Source: Pseudomonadota bacterium (lineage in GTDB: Bacteria > Myxococcota_A > UBA796 > UBA9615). From it: a stretch of DNA of 64,000 nucleotides. Where the stretch lies: assembly GCA_024229515.1 (NCBI GenBank), contig JAAESI010000026.1:1-64000 (forward strand), read 5' to 3'. Numbering within the stretch: the stretch's first letter is position 1; each line of letters begins with the position of its first letter. Shown here one piece after another: positions 35,034 through 44,055 of the stretch. Under the pieces are notes generated by a model that made no database searches, was not told the DNA's origin, and was given only the letters and a program-made list of their open reading frames with translations. The position numbers and the translations under genes were made by a program.

Positions 35034-36346
35034 CCGATCATCACCTCGGCGAGCCGGTCCTCCGGCACGCCTTCGAGCTCCGGCGGGAACGTCACCGTCG
35101 CCTGCTGCTCCCGCCCCAGATCGAACCGCTCCAGCAGCAGCTCCCCGAAGGCGACGTCGTCGCCGGGCGTGCGCCCGATCACACCGTCGCCGAGCGTGAT
35201 GGCGTCGCCCAGCCGCTCCGCGCAGAAGGCGTAGACGGCCGATGGCTTCCACCCGAACAAACGCCGCGCCAGCCGCAGGTCCGCAGGCCGGTTGCGGACG
35301 AGGCAGTTGAACAGGAAGCACTCCAGCTCCTCGTCGATGCTGGCGATGCGCCGCCCGATCACCGCGTTCGGGTCGCGCAGGTACTGCTGGGTCGTCGGGT
35401 TCTTGAAGTAGCAGTGCAGCGGGAGCCGGTTGTTGGCCGACGGCCCCAGGCCCACCAGCGGCGCGTGGGCGGTCATCGTCTCGTGCAGCTGCAGGTTGTC
35501 GTGGTCGGGGAGGCCGGCCTCCCCCACGAGCCGGCGGGCCAGCTCGATCTGCTCGGCTCGCTCGCGCACGAAGCGGTCGGTCGCGGCCTCATCGGTGAAA
35601 TCGAACGCGTAGCCCTCGTACGGGTTGAACGTGTACAGTGAGATCCGAGTCGGGCGGAGCTGGATCGCGGTGCGCACGGTGTGCTCGACGTTAGCGAGGT
35701 TGCTTCCCGGGATACCGACGATCACGTCCAGGTTCAACCGGTCGAAGCGATGGGACTCCAGCAGCGCGAGCTTGGCGTTCACATCGAACCCGACGAGCCG
35801 TTTGTTCGCCGCGAGCGCGTCCTCGTCCAGGTTCTGCAGGCCGACGGACAGGCGGGTCACCCCGTGGCGCTTCATCGCCTCCAGCTTGGGGGCGGTGAGG
35901 CTGGGGAGATCGGACTCCAGGCTCCACTCGGCGACGTCGCCCAGGTCGAAGCGGTCCGCGAGGGTGCCCAGCAGGGTCTCCAGTTGGGCCGGAGTCAGCG
36001 CGCCGGGGGTGCCGCCGCCCAGGTAGACGGTTCGGAACGGCGTGCCTTCGAGGATCGGGGCGAGCGCGTCGGCCTCGTCGATCAGGCTCTGCAGCCAGAC
36101 GCCGACGGTGCCGTCGACCAGCCGCCTCTCCAGGTAGCAGAAGGAGCACTCCTGGAGGCAGTAGGGGACGTGCACGTACAGCCCCAGGCGGGCGCGGAGC
36201 TCATCGGGCACGTCGGGGTCGGCGAGCCAGGCCCGCCACGCGTCGGTCTTGCTGAAGTCGGGCAGGGGCCGATACAGGGGGATCGGCATCTCGTGGTTGA
36301 GCTGCCGCCACGTCTTGGCGATCAGGGTCCGGAACGCCGCACGCAC
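35027..36346 (-). CDS. HemN/HemW-like radical SAM enzyme
   Basis: The CxxxCxxC cluster motif (YVHVPYCLQECSFCY, Cys at about 63, 67, 70 from the GTG start) opens a radical SAM barrel: VYLGGGTPGALTPAQLETLL, SLESDLPSL, TRLSVGLQNLDEDALAANKR, LNLDVIVGIPGS and ISLYTFNPYEGYAF. This is the coproporphyrinogen-III oxidase-like (HemN/HemW) architecture with a HemN-like C-terminus. Family members act in heme synthesis, heme insertion or methylation of natural products. An in-frame ATG at 36289 is an alternative start and would leave more promoter space before the divergent gene at 36379. The opposing halogenase and nearby radical SAM operon make a biosynthetic role possible; hem genes also lie 9 kb away. 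Confidence 0.85.
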   Translation of the reverse strand: MRAAFRTLIAKTWRQLNHEMPIPLYRPLPDFSKTDAWRAWLADPDVPDELRARLGLYVHVPYCLQECSFCYLERRLVDGTVGVWLQSLIDEADALAPILEGTPFRTVYLGGGTPGALTPAQLETLLGTLADRFDLGDVAEWSLESDLPSLTAPKLEAMKRHGVTRLSVGLQNLDEDALAANKRLVGFDVNAKLALLESHRFDRLNLDVIVGIPGSNLANVEHTVRTAIQLRPTRISLYTFNPYEGYAFDFTDEAATDRFVRERAEQIELARRLVGEAGLPDHDNLQLHETMTAHAPLVGLGPSANNRLPLHCYFKNPTTQQYLRDPNAVIGRRIASIDEELECFLFNCLVRNRPADLRLARRLFGWKPSAVYAFCAERLGDAITLGDGVIGRTPGDDVAFGELLLERFDLGREQQATVTFPPELEGVPEDRLAEVMIGY

Positions 36347-36378
36347 ACCCCACCGTAGCAGCGGGGTACGCTGCGCCG

Positions 36379-38301
36379 ATGACGTCGCTGGCCCGCGCCT
36401 TCGAGGCCAACTCGGAGCTCCTGCAGTTGGAGGCGGGTCTCCGCGCGGTGATCAAGCGGGAGCGCATCCCGGTCAGCCGCGTCGCCGAGGAGGCGACCTT
36501 CTTCTCCAGCCGGGGGCTCGTCGCCCACTACGACCCGGACTGGGAGTACGGCGGTTCGGCCCACGATCTGGTCGACGTCGCCGGCACCGGCCACACCAGC
36601 CTGTTCGTCGCCCGCGATCGCGGCCCCGCGGAGGAGGCGCTCGCGTTGAGCCAGGCCGAGGCGGGGGCGGGCGCCCGACCGGACGCCTCCGGCCGCATCG
36701 GCGAGCTGCTCGGCTACCCCCGCTGCTGCATCGACGCCTGGCTCGGCGGCCTCAACAGCCCCACCAGCCCACGGGGTCCCGCGGGCATCTACCTGGACGC
36801 GTGGCAGCGCACCGATGGTGCCTTCGACCCCCGCCTGAACCGACTCGGGGCGGGGCTCCAGGCGATCAGCCACCGGCCCTGCCGCTACGACTGCGCCCCC
36901 AGCATCGAGCTCGCCGACCGCACGCTCGCGGTCATGGACGAGGCCGCCCCGGGGGTGCGCGACCGCTTCGGTGCCGACGCCGCGCAGGCGGTGGTGGTCT
37001 GGTCCGGGGACCGGTGGCGGTCGTTCGCGGGCACGTGGGAGGGGGATCGGCTCCGCATCGATCGCTGGCGGGGGCCTCCCGCGGCGGAACTGGCGCCCCT
37101 GGACGCGGCCCTCGCGGGGGCGACGGCGCTGCGGTGGCGGCCCGGCGCGGTGGAGGTGGAGACCGCCGGGGGCGGCTGGGAATCGTTCAGTGAGGCGTGG
37201 CCGCTGGAGCTGCCCTGGCTGTTCCCGTTCGATGGCGGCCCGACCCCGAAGCGGCCCGGCGCCATCGCGATCGGGGCCCGCGTCGACGCGGGCCCGCTGC
37301 GCCTCGACCGGGCGCTGCTCGTCGGGGACCTGCGCCGCCAGGGGCTGGAGGTCACCCTGACCGATGCCTCCGAGCCGGCCCCGCCGGGATGCCCCCCCGA
37401 CCCGACCGGGGTGGGAGGGCGCCGCGGACGGCTGCTCGGGGCGCTCGCCACGATCTTCGGCACGAAGCCGGTCGTACCCGCCATCGAAGGGGCTCCTGCG
37501 CCCTTCGACCCGGTCCGGTCGACCGATACGGGCGAAGAACTGCGCCGCGTCGACTTCGGCCGGGCCGACGAGTTCGAGGCCGGACTGGGGCCGACGTGGC
37601 CTGTCCCCGGCTGGACCGGAGGGGTCGGCGACGCAGTCCTGCACGACGCGCTCCGGGCCGCTCGCCGCCACCTCGGCTGCCTGGACGAAGTGGGCATCAC
37701 GGCGCTGGACCCGTGGCCCGAGCTGGGGGAGCTGGCGTCCGCGTTGGCCGATCTCCGGCTGAGCGGCTGCACCCTCCGGCTGCGCGGGACCGCCTCGGGG
37801 ATCCTCGCGGCGGAGTCGGACCTGCGCGCCCTGCTCCCGACGCTGGGGGCCCGGGTGGTGCTCCACGGGGTCCGCCTGGGGGCTGAGGATGCTCCGGCGC
37901 TGCAGGCCCTCCGCCGCCTCCACGCGGCCGCGCCCGAGGCCTTCGATCCGTTCGTCCGAGGGGGCGTCGACGGCGCCGCCTTGAGCGCTTCGGCCGACGC
38001 CCTCGATCTGGAGGAACTGGCGCCTGCGGCCGACCCCGGCCGCCGGGCCGAGCGAGCCTCCGCGATCGGCCCCGTGCGGGTCGGGCAGGCCCTCGGGAAG
38101 CGGTGGCACGTCGCCGATCTCATCGTCGGGCGGCGGGTGCGTGTGGTCCTGGACGACGGCGACCAACGGGTCGTGCTTCGCCACGCTCCCGGCTGGACGG
38201 CGGCCGTCGAGGAGGGGCCCTCGCGAGCGGGAAGCCTGCTGGCGCGGGTCACCGAGGAGCTGCTCCGCGCGGGGCCGACGCCCTGGCCGGGGATCCTGTG
38301 A
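36379..38301 (+). CDS. DUF483-like GYPRCC-motif protein, first gene of radical SAM operon
   Basis: A 640-residue soluble protein. Residues of about 105-125 read GRIGELLGYPRCCIDAWLGG, similar to the CC-containing motif of DUF483-type proteins; another Cys pair, CRYDC, lies at about 168-172. A second candidate metal-ligand set is not obvious. The C-terminal part contains an ERASAIGPVRVGQALGKRWH segment followed by beta strands. No signal peptide or membrane helix is seen. The gene overlaps the lipoprotein gene by one base and starts a four-gene overlapping operon that ends with two radical SAM genes, which suggests it supplies a substrate-binding or metal/sulfur function. Function is unknown and the family link is tentative. 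Confidence 0.6.
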   Translation: MTSLARAFEANSELLQLEAGLRAVIKRERIPVSRVAEEATFFSSRGLVAHYDPDWEYGGSAHDLVDVAGTGHTSLFVARDRGPAEEALALSQAEAGAGARPDASGRIGELLGYPRCCIDAWLGGLNSPTSPRGPAGIYLDAWQRTDGAFDPRLNRLGAGLQAISHRPCRYDCAPSIELADRTLAVMDEAAPGVRDRFGADAAQAVVVWSGDRWRSFAGTWEGDRLRIDRWRGPPAAELAPLDAALAGATALRWRPGAVEVETAGGGWESFSEAWPLELPWLFPFDGGPTPKRPGAIAIGARVDAGPLRLDRALLVGDLRRQGLEVTLTDASEPAPPGCPPDPTGVGGRRGRLLGALATIFGTKPVVPAIEGAPAPFDPVRSTDTGEELRRVDFGRADEFEAGLGPTWPVPGWTGGVGDAVLHDALRAARRHLGCLDEVGITALDPWPELGELASALADLRLSGCTLRLRGTASGILAAESDLRALLPTLGARVVLHGVRLGAEDAPALQALRRLHAAAPEAFDPFVRGGVDGAALSASADALDLEELAPAADPGRRAERASAIGPVRVGQALGKRWHVADLIVGRRVRVVLDDGDQRVVLRHAPGWTAAVEEGPSRAGSLLARVTEELLRAGPTPWPGIL

Positions 38302-39224
38302 TGCGCTGGTGGTGGAGCCTGGCGACGCTTCCCCTCCTGGGCTGCCCGACGGCGAGCCCCGATGACGACGACAGTTCCGTCATCGCTGACGACGACGACG
38401 ACGACGACAGCACGACCTCCAACGACGACGACTCGGCGCCCGCGGATGACGACGACTCGGCGCCCGGGGACGACGACGACTCTGCCGAGCCGGCCTTCGA
38501 CCTCAGCGATCCGGCGGTGGTGGTGGAGCGCTTCTTCCACACCGTCGAGCTTCGGTTCGCCCTCCACACCCACCGGCTTGGCTCCGCCGCCGGCGACGAC
38601 CTCTGCCCCAGCGTCGCGGGCGAGGATCCGGAGGTCCTCACGGGCGGCTGCACCTCCGCCGACGGACGAACCTTCGAGGGCACCCTCGAGCGCACCACCA
38701 CCACGGTCGAAGCGGGGGGCCTGCGAACCGAGTACGTCGGCACCGGCTGGCGCGTGGCGGGGGCCGGCGCGGGCTTCCTCAGCGTGGGGCTGGACGGCAC
38801 CGGAACGGTGGAGACCACCGGCGACGACGACGCCGGCGTGGGCGACTGGCAGATGGACGGGACCATCGAGTACGACCCCGCGGGACCGACGGCGGGGCTG
38901 CTCCCGCCGGTGGTCGTCGGCCAGCACGCCCTGCACGTGGAGTGGGGGCCCGAGTCGGCCGACCGGCACGTCTTTACCGCCGATCTGCTGGTGCCCGACG
39001 CGGGCCGCTACACCGCCGACCTGCAGCTGGACAAGCTGGACAAGCTGGACAAGCTGGACGGCCCCTGCGACGCCTACGCCGAGACGTCCCACGCCCGCAT
39101 CGAGGCGGCGGGGCGCACCGCCGAGCTGCTCGTCGCCAGCGATCCCGAGCCCTGCGACCTCTGCTTCCCGTGGGTTTTGGATGGCGTTGCCCAGCCCGAG
39201 CCGGCCTGCATCCAGCTGCGATGA
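38301..39224 (+). CDS. Asp-rich surface lipoprotein in radical SAM operon
   Basis: The lipobox LPLLGC is followed by a long Asp-rich linker (SPDDDDSSVIADDDDDDDST ... APGDDDDSAEPA) encoded by GAC/GAT runs. The remaining 240 residues form an unrecognised beta-rich domain (VEWGPESADRHVFTADLLV) with a Cys pair near CDLCFPW. A 9-base repeat near 39027-39058 encodes LDKLDKLDKLD. Start and stop overlap the flanking genes (TGATG, then ATGA), so it is translationally coupled between the GYPRCC protein and the first radical SAM gene. It might be an exported product, substrate or carrier, but nothing in it shows which. Confidence 0.7.
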   Translation: MRWWWSLATLPLLGCPTASPDDDDSSVIADDDDDDDSTTSNDDDSAPADDDDSAPGDDDDSAEPAFDLSDPAVVVERFFHTVELRFALHTHRLGSAAGDDLCPSVAGEDPEVLTGGCTSADGRTFEGTLERTTTTVEAGGLRTEYVGTGWRVAGAGAGFLSVGLDGTGTVETTGDDDAGVGDWQMDGTIEYDPAGPTAGLLPPVVVGQHALHVEWGPESADRHVFTADLLVPDAGRYTADLQLDKLDKLDKLDGPCDAYAETSHARIEAAGRTAELLVASDPEPCDLCFPWVLDGVAQPEPACIQLR

Positions 39225-40492
39225 GCGCCGACCCCACCGACGCCGCCGTCCGCACCCTCCTGGGGGTCCCGCCGCGGTTCCCCCTGCGCTGGTCGCGGGA
39301 GGGCGGGGGAGGGGACCGAGGCTTCGGCACCCTCCGCGTCGAGGTCCCCATCGCCGGCCAGCCGCCCCTGGTGCTGGGGGTCGCGGAGGCGGAGGAGGGC
39401 CGCCCTGCCGTCGCCGAGGCGGGGGAGCTGCAGCTGCTGTGCGCCGATGAGGATTCCGATCCGGCTCGCGCGGCCTTGCGGGACAAGCTCGCGGCTCGAT
39501 TCGTCGCCGCCGCTGAGGCCCAGCCGTCGGCCCTCGCGCAGCTTCGCGGGGGGGCCGACCGCTTCGACCAGCTGCAGGCCCACTTCGCCGCCGCCGGGGC
39601 CGATCCGTGGCACTCCGACGAGGGCGAGGACTGCTACCGCATCGGCATCCTCCGGCTCGGGTTCCGCTGCAACCAGGACTGCCCCTTCTGCTGGCAGGGC
39701 CGCTCCTGGCCGGACGCCCCGGCGGGGTCCCGCGAACGCATCGACGCCCTCGCGGACCGCGGCGTGGCCCAGCTGTCGATCACCGGCGGCGAGCCCACGG
39801 TCTACAAGGAGCTGCCCGCCCTGATCGCCCACGGCGTCGCGCGCGGCCTCCGGGTCGGCCTCCAGACCAACGCCATCGCCCTCGCCAACCCGGGGACCCT
39901 CGCCCGCGTCGTGGAGGCGGGGCTGAGCGAGGTCTTCGTCTCCCTGCACAGCGCCGACGAGGCGGTCTCGGACGCCATGACGCGCGCCCCCGGCACCTGG
40001 AAGCGCACCGTCGCCGGGATCGCGGCTTGCCTCGCGGCGGGCCTGCGCGTGCGCCTCAACTGCGTCGTCGGAGCCACCAACGCCGCCGGCCTGGTCGACC
40101 ACGCTCGGTTCGCGATCGAACGGTTCCCGGGGCTGCACGGCGTCAGCTACTCGCACCCCAACCGCGCGTTCGATCCCGCCGCCTACCGGCGCGCCTCGGT
40201 TCCCCTGGACGAGGTCGCGGGCCCGCTGACCGACGCCGCTCGGCTTCTGCTCGATGGGGGCGTCGCGGTCGAGGTGCTGGGCACCTGCGGCGTGCCCCCC
40301 TGCGTCGTCCAGGACGTGCCGGAGCTGCTCCGGGTGGTGGCCCCCGACGCGTTCCCCGCGCTCGACTCCACCGACCGTCGGTACGGCCCCGACTGCGACC
40401 GCTGTGAGTTCCGGCCCGGCTGCCTGGGGTTGCGGCGCGAGTACCACGACCAGCACGGGTTCCGAGGCCTGCGCCCGGTGGTTTCGTCGTGA
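39221..40492 (+). CDS. Radical SAM protein with SPASM-like C-terminus
   Basis: The canonical cluster LGFRCNQDCPFCWQGRSW (Cys at about 150, 154, 157) is preceded by a roughly 145-residue N-terminal domain. The SAM-binding GGE follows (SITGGEPTVYKEL), with further barrel motifs GLRVGLQTNAIAL, VFVSLHSADEAVSDAM and RLNCVVGATN. The C-terminus has extra Cys (TCGVPPC, CDRCEFRPGC) as in SPASM/Twitch auxiliary-cluster domains of peptide-modifying enzymes. The ATGA overlap with the lipoprotein gene and GTGA overlap with the next radical SAM gene imply one translational unit. Peptide or protein maturation is the leading guess; the substrate is not identified. Confidence 0.85.
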   Translation: MSADPTDAAVRTLLGVPPRFPLRWSREGGGGDRGFGTLRVEVPIAGQPPLVLGVAEAEEGRPAVAEAGELQLLCADEDSDPARAALRDKLAARFVAAAEAQPSALAQLRGGADRFDQLQAHFAAAGADPWHSDEGEDCYRIGILRLGFRCNQDCPFCWQGRSWPDAPAGSRERIDALADRGVAQLSITGGEPTVYKELPALIAHGVARGLRVGLQTNAIALANPGTLARVVEAGLSEVFVSLHSADEAVSDAMTRAPGTWKRTVAGIAACLAAGLRVRLNCVVGATNAAGLVDHARFAIERFPGLHGVSYSHPNRAFDPAAYRRASVPLDEVAGPLTDAARLLLDGGVAVEVLGTCGVPPCVVQDVPELLRVVAPDAFPALDSTDRRYGPDCDRCEFRPGCLGLRREYHDQHGFRGLRPVVSS

Positions 40493-42249
40493 CGCGGCGC
40501 ATCGCGCTGCTGGACATCCAGCGGTCCGAGGTCGACTTCGGGGGTGACTTCGCGGGGTCGCGGGAGCTCCAGTTCGCGGCGTCGGATCTGCGCCTGCGGG
40601 GGCACGACGTCGTGCTGATGCGGCAGATCGTCGGGGTGCTCGGCCAGCACTGGGACGAAGGCGCCCGGCAGCGTCTGCGGGCCCGCCTCGACGGCTTCGG
40701 CGCGGTGGTGCTCAAGGTGCACGTGGACGCCGACTTCATCGCCGGTCTCCGGGCCGACGGCGTGCACGCCGTGTTCCTCGCGGGCGCGCTCATCGACCCC
40801 CCCGTGGGGACCTACGACGCGGTCGTGCAGGCGTCCGCGCGCTGGCCCCTGGTCGACGCCCTGGAAGCCTGGGCGGAGGACCGCCGGAGCGACGCCCTCG
40901 CCCTGCCCCCGTCCCCCGGGGCGGATCCGTTCGCCGACGAGGAGCACTTCGCCCCCGCCACCGAGTTCGTGGACGAGGACGGAACCGTTCGGCCCTACGC
41001 CCGCTTCGCCCTGGTGACCAACCGGGGCTGCCCCTACGCCGCCGATCCGGACGACAGCCCGGCGTTCGAAGGCGTCGATCTGCAGGGCCCCCTGCGCCGG
41101 TTGGGCTGCACCTTCTGCGAGATGGGGGGCGACTACCGCCGGCTGGCCGTGCCCGACTACCTGGGCTTCCTCCGGCACCAGATCCGGTACTACGCCGAGC
41201 GTGCGCCCGGGGCCGAGGTGCTGCTGGGCGACGAAGCCGGGGCCGACATCCTGGGAGCGCTGCTGGACCGCCTCGTCGACGGCGACGTGCCCCCCGCCCG
41301 CATCCTCGTGAAGGCGCGCGCCGACGGCCTGCTCGCCCGGGCCGACCGGTTCCGCCGCAGCCTGACCCGCGCCCGCGCCGCCGGCCACTCCGTGGTGCTG
41401 TTCCTCGTCGGACTCGAGAACTTCTCCGCCGCCGAGCTGCTCCGGTTCAACAAGGGCATCACCTCGGCGGATCTGGACCGCTGCCTGGAGCTGTTGGGGA
41501 GCCTGGAGGCAGAGTTCGGCGACGCCTTCTCGCTGCGTCGGTACACCGGCCACGGGTTCGTGCTGTGGACCCCGTGGACGACGCTGGAAGACCTGGAACA
41601 GAACCTCGCCGGGTTCGATCGGCACGACCTCCGCACCCTCAGCAGCAAGGCCCCCTTCTCCCGCCTGCGGCTCCACCCGTGGGCGCCGCTGCACCGCCTC
41701 GCGGAGCGTGACGGGCTGCTCGATCCGGAGGGACGCACGGGCCTGCGCCACCACCTCGGCTACGCCACCGACGAGGTGCCGTGGCGGTTCGCCGACCCCG
41801 CCGCGGCGCTGGTCTACGAACTGCTGTCGGCGGGCATCGAGGCCCAGGGCGAGGCGACCGCGTTCGAGTTGCTGGCTGACGCCGTCGTCGCCGTGCGCGA
41901 GCTGGAGTCCCTCCCCCCCGACGCGTTCGCCCTCGCCGCCGCCTTCGCCGCGCGCGTGCCCACCCGGCGCCTTCCGAGCGGTGCTGAGCTGACCGCGGCG
42001 GTCCGTCGGCTCGCCGCGGCCGACAAGCTCGAGCCCTACCGCTTCGTGCGCGCCGAGGTCGCCGAAGACGGCCCCATCCTGCGGTTTCGCGCGGGGAACC
42101 GAGACCTCGTGCTGCTGTTGGAGGGTCGGCGCGCCCGCGCCCTGGACTCAGCCGACGCGCCGTTCGCCGCCGTCCTGACCGACGCGATCGCTCAGGCGGC
42201 CAGCAGCGCCACGGCGATGAACACCGCGATCCACTCCGGCTCGAAGTAG
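40489..42249 (+). CDS. B12-type-domain radical SAM protein with split cluster motif
   Basis: A 586-residue protein whose N-terminal 120 residues form a Rossmann-like domain as in cobalamin-binding radical SAM proteins (RIALLDIQRSEVDF, RGHDVVLMRQIVG, VHAVFLAGALIDPP), but the DxHxxG cobalamin ligand motif is not visible. The cluster Cys are spaced unusually: RGCPYAADPDD (about 181), a 25-residue insertion, then LGCTFCEMGG (about 207 and 210). The barrel continues VLLGDEAGADIL, ILVKARADGLL and VLFLVGLENFS. The GTG start overlaps the previous stop. The last 58 bases overlap the convergent membrane gene. Confidence 0.8.
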   Translation: MTRRIALLDIQRSEVDFGGDFAGSRELQFAASDLRLRGHDVVLMRQIVGVLGQHWDEGARQRLRARLDGFGAVVLKVHVDADFIAGLRADGVHAVFLAGALIDPPVGTYDAVVQASARWPLVDALEAWAEDRRSDALALPPSPGADPFADEEHFAPATEFVDEDGTVRPYARFALVTNRGCPYAADPDDSPAFEGVDLQGPLRRLGCTFCEMGGDYRRLAVPDYLGFLRHQIRYYAERAPGAEVLLGDEAGADILGALLDRLVDGDVPPARILVKARADGLLARADRFRRSLTRARAAGHSVVLFLVGLENFSAAELLRFNKGITSADLDRCLELLGSLEAEFGDAFSLRRYTGHGFVLWTPWTTLEDLEQNLAGFDRHDLRTLSSKAPFSRLRLHPWAPLHRLAERDGLLDPEGRTGLRHHLGYATDEVPWRFADPAAALVYELLSAGIEAQGEATAFELLADAVVAVRELESLPPDAFALAAAFAARVPTRRLPSGAELTAAVRRLAAADKLEPYRFVRAEVAEDGPILRFRAGNRDLVLLLEGRRARALDSADAPFAAVLTDAIAQAASSATAMNTAIHSGSK

Positions 42250-42971
42250 CCCAGCGTGAGGGTGATCGACGCCTGAAGCCCGGTGGCGGCGCCGACGACG
42301 GCCCAGCGCAGGTCGGGGACCACCGCGAGCCACGCCAGCAGCTCGATCCACAGCCCCGCGGTCGCGCCGAGCCCGCAGAGGATCGGCCGCGCCGCCAGAT
42401 GCCGCCGCAGCGAGCGCTGCCACCGGGGCCCCGCGTAGGAGCGTTCGTACAGCAGCAGGGCGATGTTCGAAGGACGCGCCCAGCGGAAGCCGGCTTCGCG
42501 GACCTTGGTGACCCCCGCCATCGTGTAGGCGGCCGCGATCACCCCGACGGCGGCGTTCCACCCGAGCCGTTCCCGCACCTCCGCGTCCTGACCGGCCAAG
42601 ACCAGTTGCACCACCAGCCAGGCGCTGAGGGCGGCGGCGGCGGGCACGTAGCGGCCGAGGTCGACGACGATGTTGTCCGGCCACTGCGCGATCTCGAGCC
42701 GGCGGATGACGATGAGGATGGCGAGGATGGCGACGGCGGCGGGCACGGCGTATCGGTCGAGCCCGAACAGCGCCAGCGGCCCCAGCAGCAGGAGCCCCAG
42801 GCCCACCGAGATCACCATCTGCAGGGAGCGCGGGTCCAGCCGCGTCCACTGCAGCCCCTTCCAGTAGTGCAGCAGGTCGCGGCTGAGGTACCGCATCATC
42901 GAGTTGAGGTAGCAAAACCCCAACCCGCCCACCATCAGCCACCGGCCGACCTCGCTCAGGTTCGCCGCCAT
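42192..42971 (-). CDS. Polytopic membrane protein, HTTM-like
   Basis: A 259-residue protein with about six or seven hydrophobic segments (MVISVGLGLLLLGPLALFG, VPAAVAILAILIVI, AALSAWLVVQLVL, AAVGVIAAAYTMAG, and two near the C-terminus). The segment TMAGVTKVREAGFRWARPSN and the general layout recall HTTM (vitamin K-dependent gamma-carboxylase-like) proteins, but this is a loose match. It is the last gene of the operon that begins with hemE and overlaps the preceding gene by 16 bases. Its 3' end runs 58 bases into the radical SAM gene on the other strand. Catalysis is not shown. Confidence 0.65.
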   Translation of the reverse strand: MAANLSEVGRWLMVGGLGFCYLNSMMRYLSRDLLHYWKGLQWTRLDPRSLQMVISVGLGLLLLGPLALFGLDRYAVPAAVAILAILIVIRRLEIAQWPDNIVVDLGRYVPAAAALSAWLVVQLVLAGQDAEVRERLGWNAAVGVIAAAYTMAGVTKVREAGFRWARPSNIALLLYERSYAGPRWQRSLRRHLAARPILCGLGATAGLWIELLAWLAVVPDLRWAVVGAATGLQASITLTLGYFEPEWIAVFIAVALLAA

Positions 42972-43393
42972 GCGGTCCCCTCGCCGGCGATGACGTCCTC
43001 GTCCTCGAGCCCGGCCTCCCGGGCGAAGACCTTGTGGTAGCCGATGGTCAGCCGAACCGGGCCGGCCGCTCGGTCAGGTTCGGCGCTGTGGTTCTCCAGG
43101 TAGCGGACCGCCTCGTGGACCTGCCACTTCAGCGACGTGTCGGCGCGGCACTCGTGCAGCGATCGGGGCCGGATCCCTGCGATGTCGACGTAGTCGTCCA
43201 GCGCCGCGGGCTCGCCGTCGGCGGTGACGAAGAGCACCGCCCCCTCCTCCCGCCGGCCGGTCTTGGCGTAGGCGGAGTAGTGCGAGAAGGGGAAGACGTC
43301 GCCGACGAACCAGGAGATGACGAAGTAGAGGGCCCCGAAGACAGCGGCGAAGGCCCACGGGGGGGCCTGGGCGATCGTCTCCAGCAGCGGCAT
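42956..43393 (-). CDS. Single-pass membrane protein in heme operon
   Basis: A 145-residue protein with one N-terminal transmembrane helix (WAFAAVFGALYFVISWFVGDVF) followed by a soluble domain (EEGAVLFVTADGEPAALDDY, SLHECRADTSLKWQVHEAVR, VRLTIGYHKVFAREAG). The start lies directly next to the stop of the 62-residue gene, and the end overlaps the polytopic membrane gene. The family is not recognised. The three membrane genes together might form one complex. Confidence 0.65.
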   Translation of the reverse strand: MPLLETIAQAPPWAFAAVFGALYFVISWFVGDVFPFSHYSAYAKTGRREEGAVLFVTADGEPAALDDYVDIAGIRPRSLHECRADTSLKWQVHEAVRYLENHSAEPDRAAGPVRLTIGYHKVFAREAGLEDEDVIAGEGTAWRRT

Positions 43394-43582
43394 TCAGTCG
43401 CGCTCGTCTTCCATGCGCTCGGACCACGCCTCGAAGCCGTCCGCCTCCTCCGGGGTGAACGGACGGCCGCCCGTGGGCTTGGCGTTCCCCGACGACTTCA
43501 CGAGCACGTAGCCAATGCCGGCGACGATGACGACGCCGAGCACGGAGCCGATGACGAGCAGAAGGATCAGCGCGATCATCAC
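43394..43582 (-). CDS. Small single-pass membrane protein
   Basis: 62 residues: a hydrophobic helix (ALILLLVIGSVLGVVIVAGIGYVLV) and a short polar tail (FTPEEADGFEAWSERMEDERD). The start overlaps the previous gene by 4 bases (ATGA). In size and layout it resembles small subunits of membrane oxidases or assembly factors, but no specific family is recognised. Confidence 0.6.
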   Translation of the reverse strand: MMIALILLLVIGSVLGVVIVAGIGYVLVKSSGNAKPTGGRPFTPEEADGFEAWSERMEDERD

Positions 43583-44055
43583 GGTTTGAGTGTCAGCCCT
43601 CCCTCGCCGTCGATCAAGGAGACCCCCGAGGAGGCGGCGCGGGATCGCAGGATCGCCTCCCCCCGGCTCCCGGCGGCGAACAGCGCCGCGGCTGCCGAAA
43701 GGCCGACCCCGACGGGGCCGAGCAGGTCGTCCAGGGTCAGGACGGCGGTGGCGTAGGGCTCGGCGGTGGTGAGGAGGGCGACGTTGCCCTGGTCATCCAC
43801 CAACGGTCGCGTCTGCGTGAAGCTGATGACGCCGTCGCCGTAGTCGGCGCAGTGCTCGTATTCATCGTCGTCGGACGCTTCCAAAGGGGCCCACAGCAGC
43901 TCGCCCAGGGGTGAGAAAGGAGGCTCGTCGTCGGTGCCGAGGAGGCGGGCGAACCAGGAGGGACGTGCTTCGCTGCCTTCGGTGCTTCGGGGCGCCCCCA
44001 GGAGCGCCTCGAGCGCCGGCCGGAGGATGGCGACGGGGGCGCGATCGTCGGTCAC
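43579..44055 (-). CDS. Acidic hypothetical protein downstream of hemY-type oxidase
   Basis: A 158-residue soluble protein starting at a GTG that overlaps the oxidase stop (GTGA). Visible segments are VAILRPALEALLGAPRSTEG, PFSPLGELLWAPLEASDDDE and VLTLDDLLGPVGVGLSAAAA. The family is not recognised. Overlapping starts and stops on both sides make a real operon gene very likely. Confidence 0.65.
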   Translation of the reverse strand: MTDDRAPVAILRPALEALLGAPRSTEGSEARPSWFARLLGTDDEPPFSPLGELLWAPLEASDDDEYEHCADYGDGVISFTQTRPLVDDQGNVALLTTAEPYATAVLTLDDLLGPVGVGLSAAAALFAAGSRGEAILRSRAASSGVSLIDGEGGLTLKP

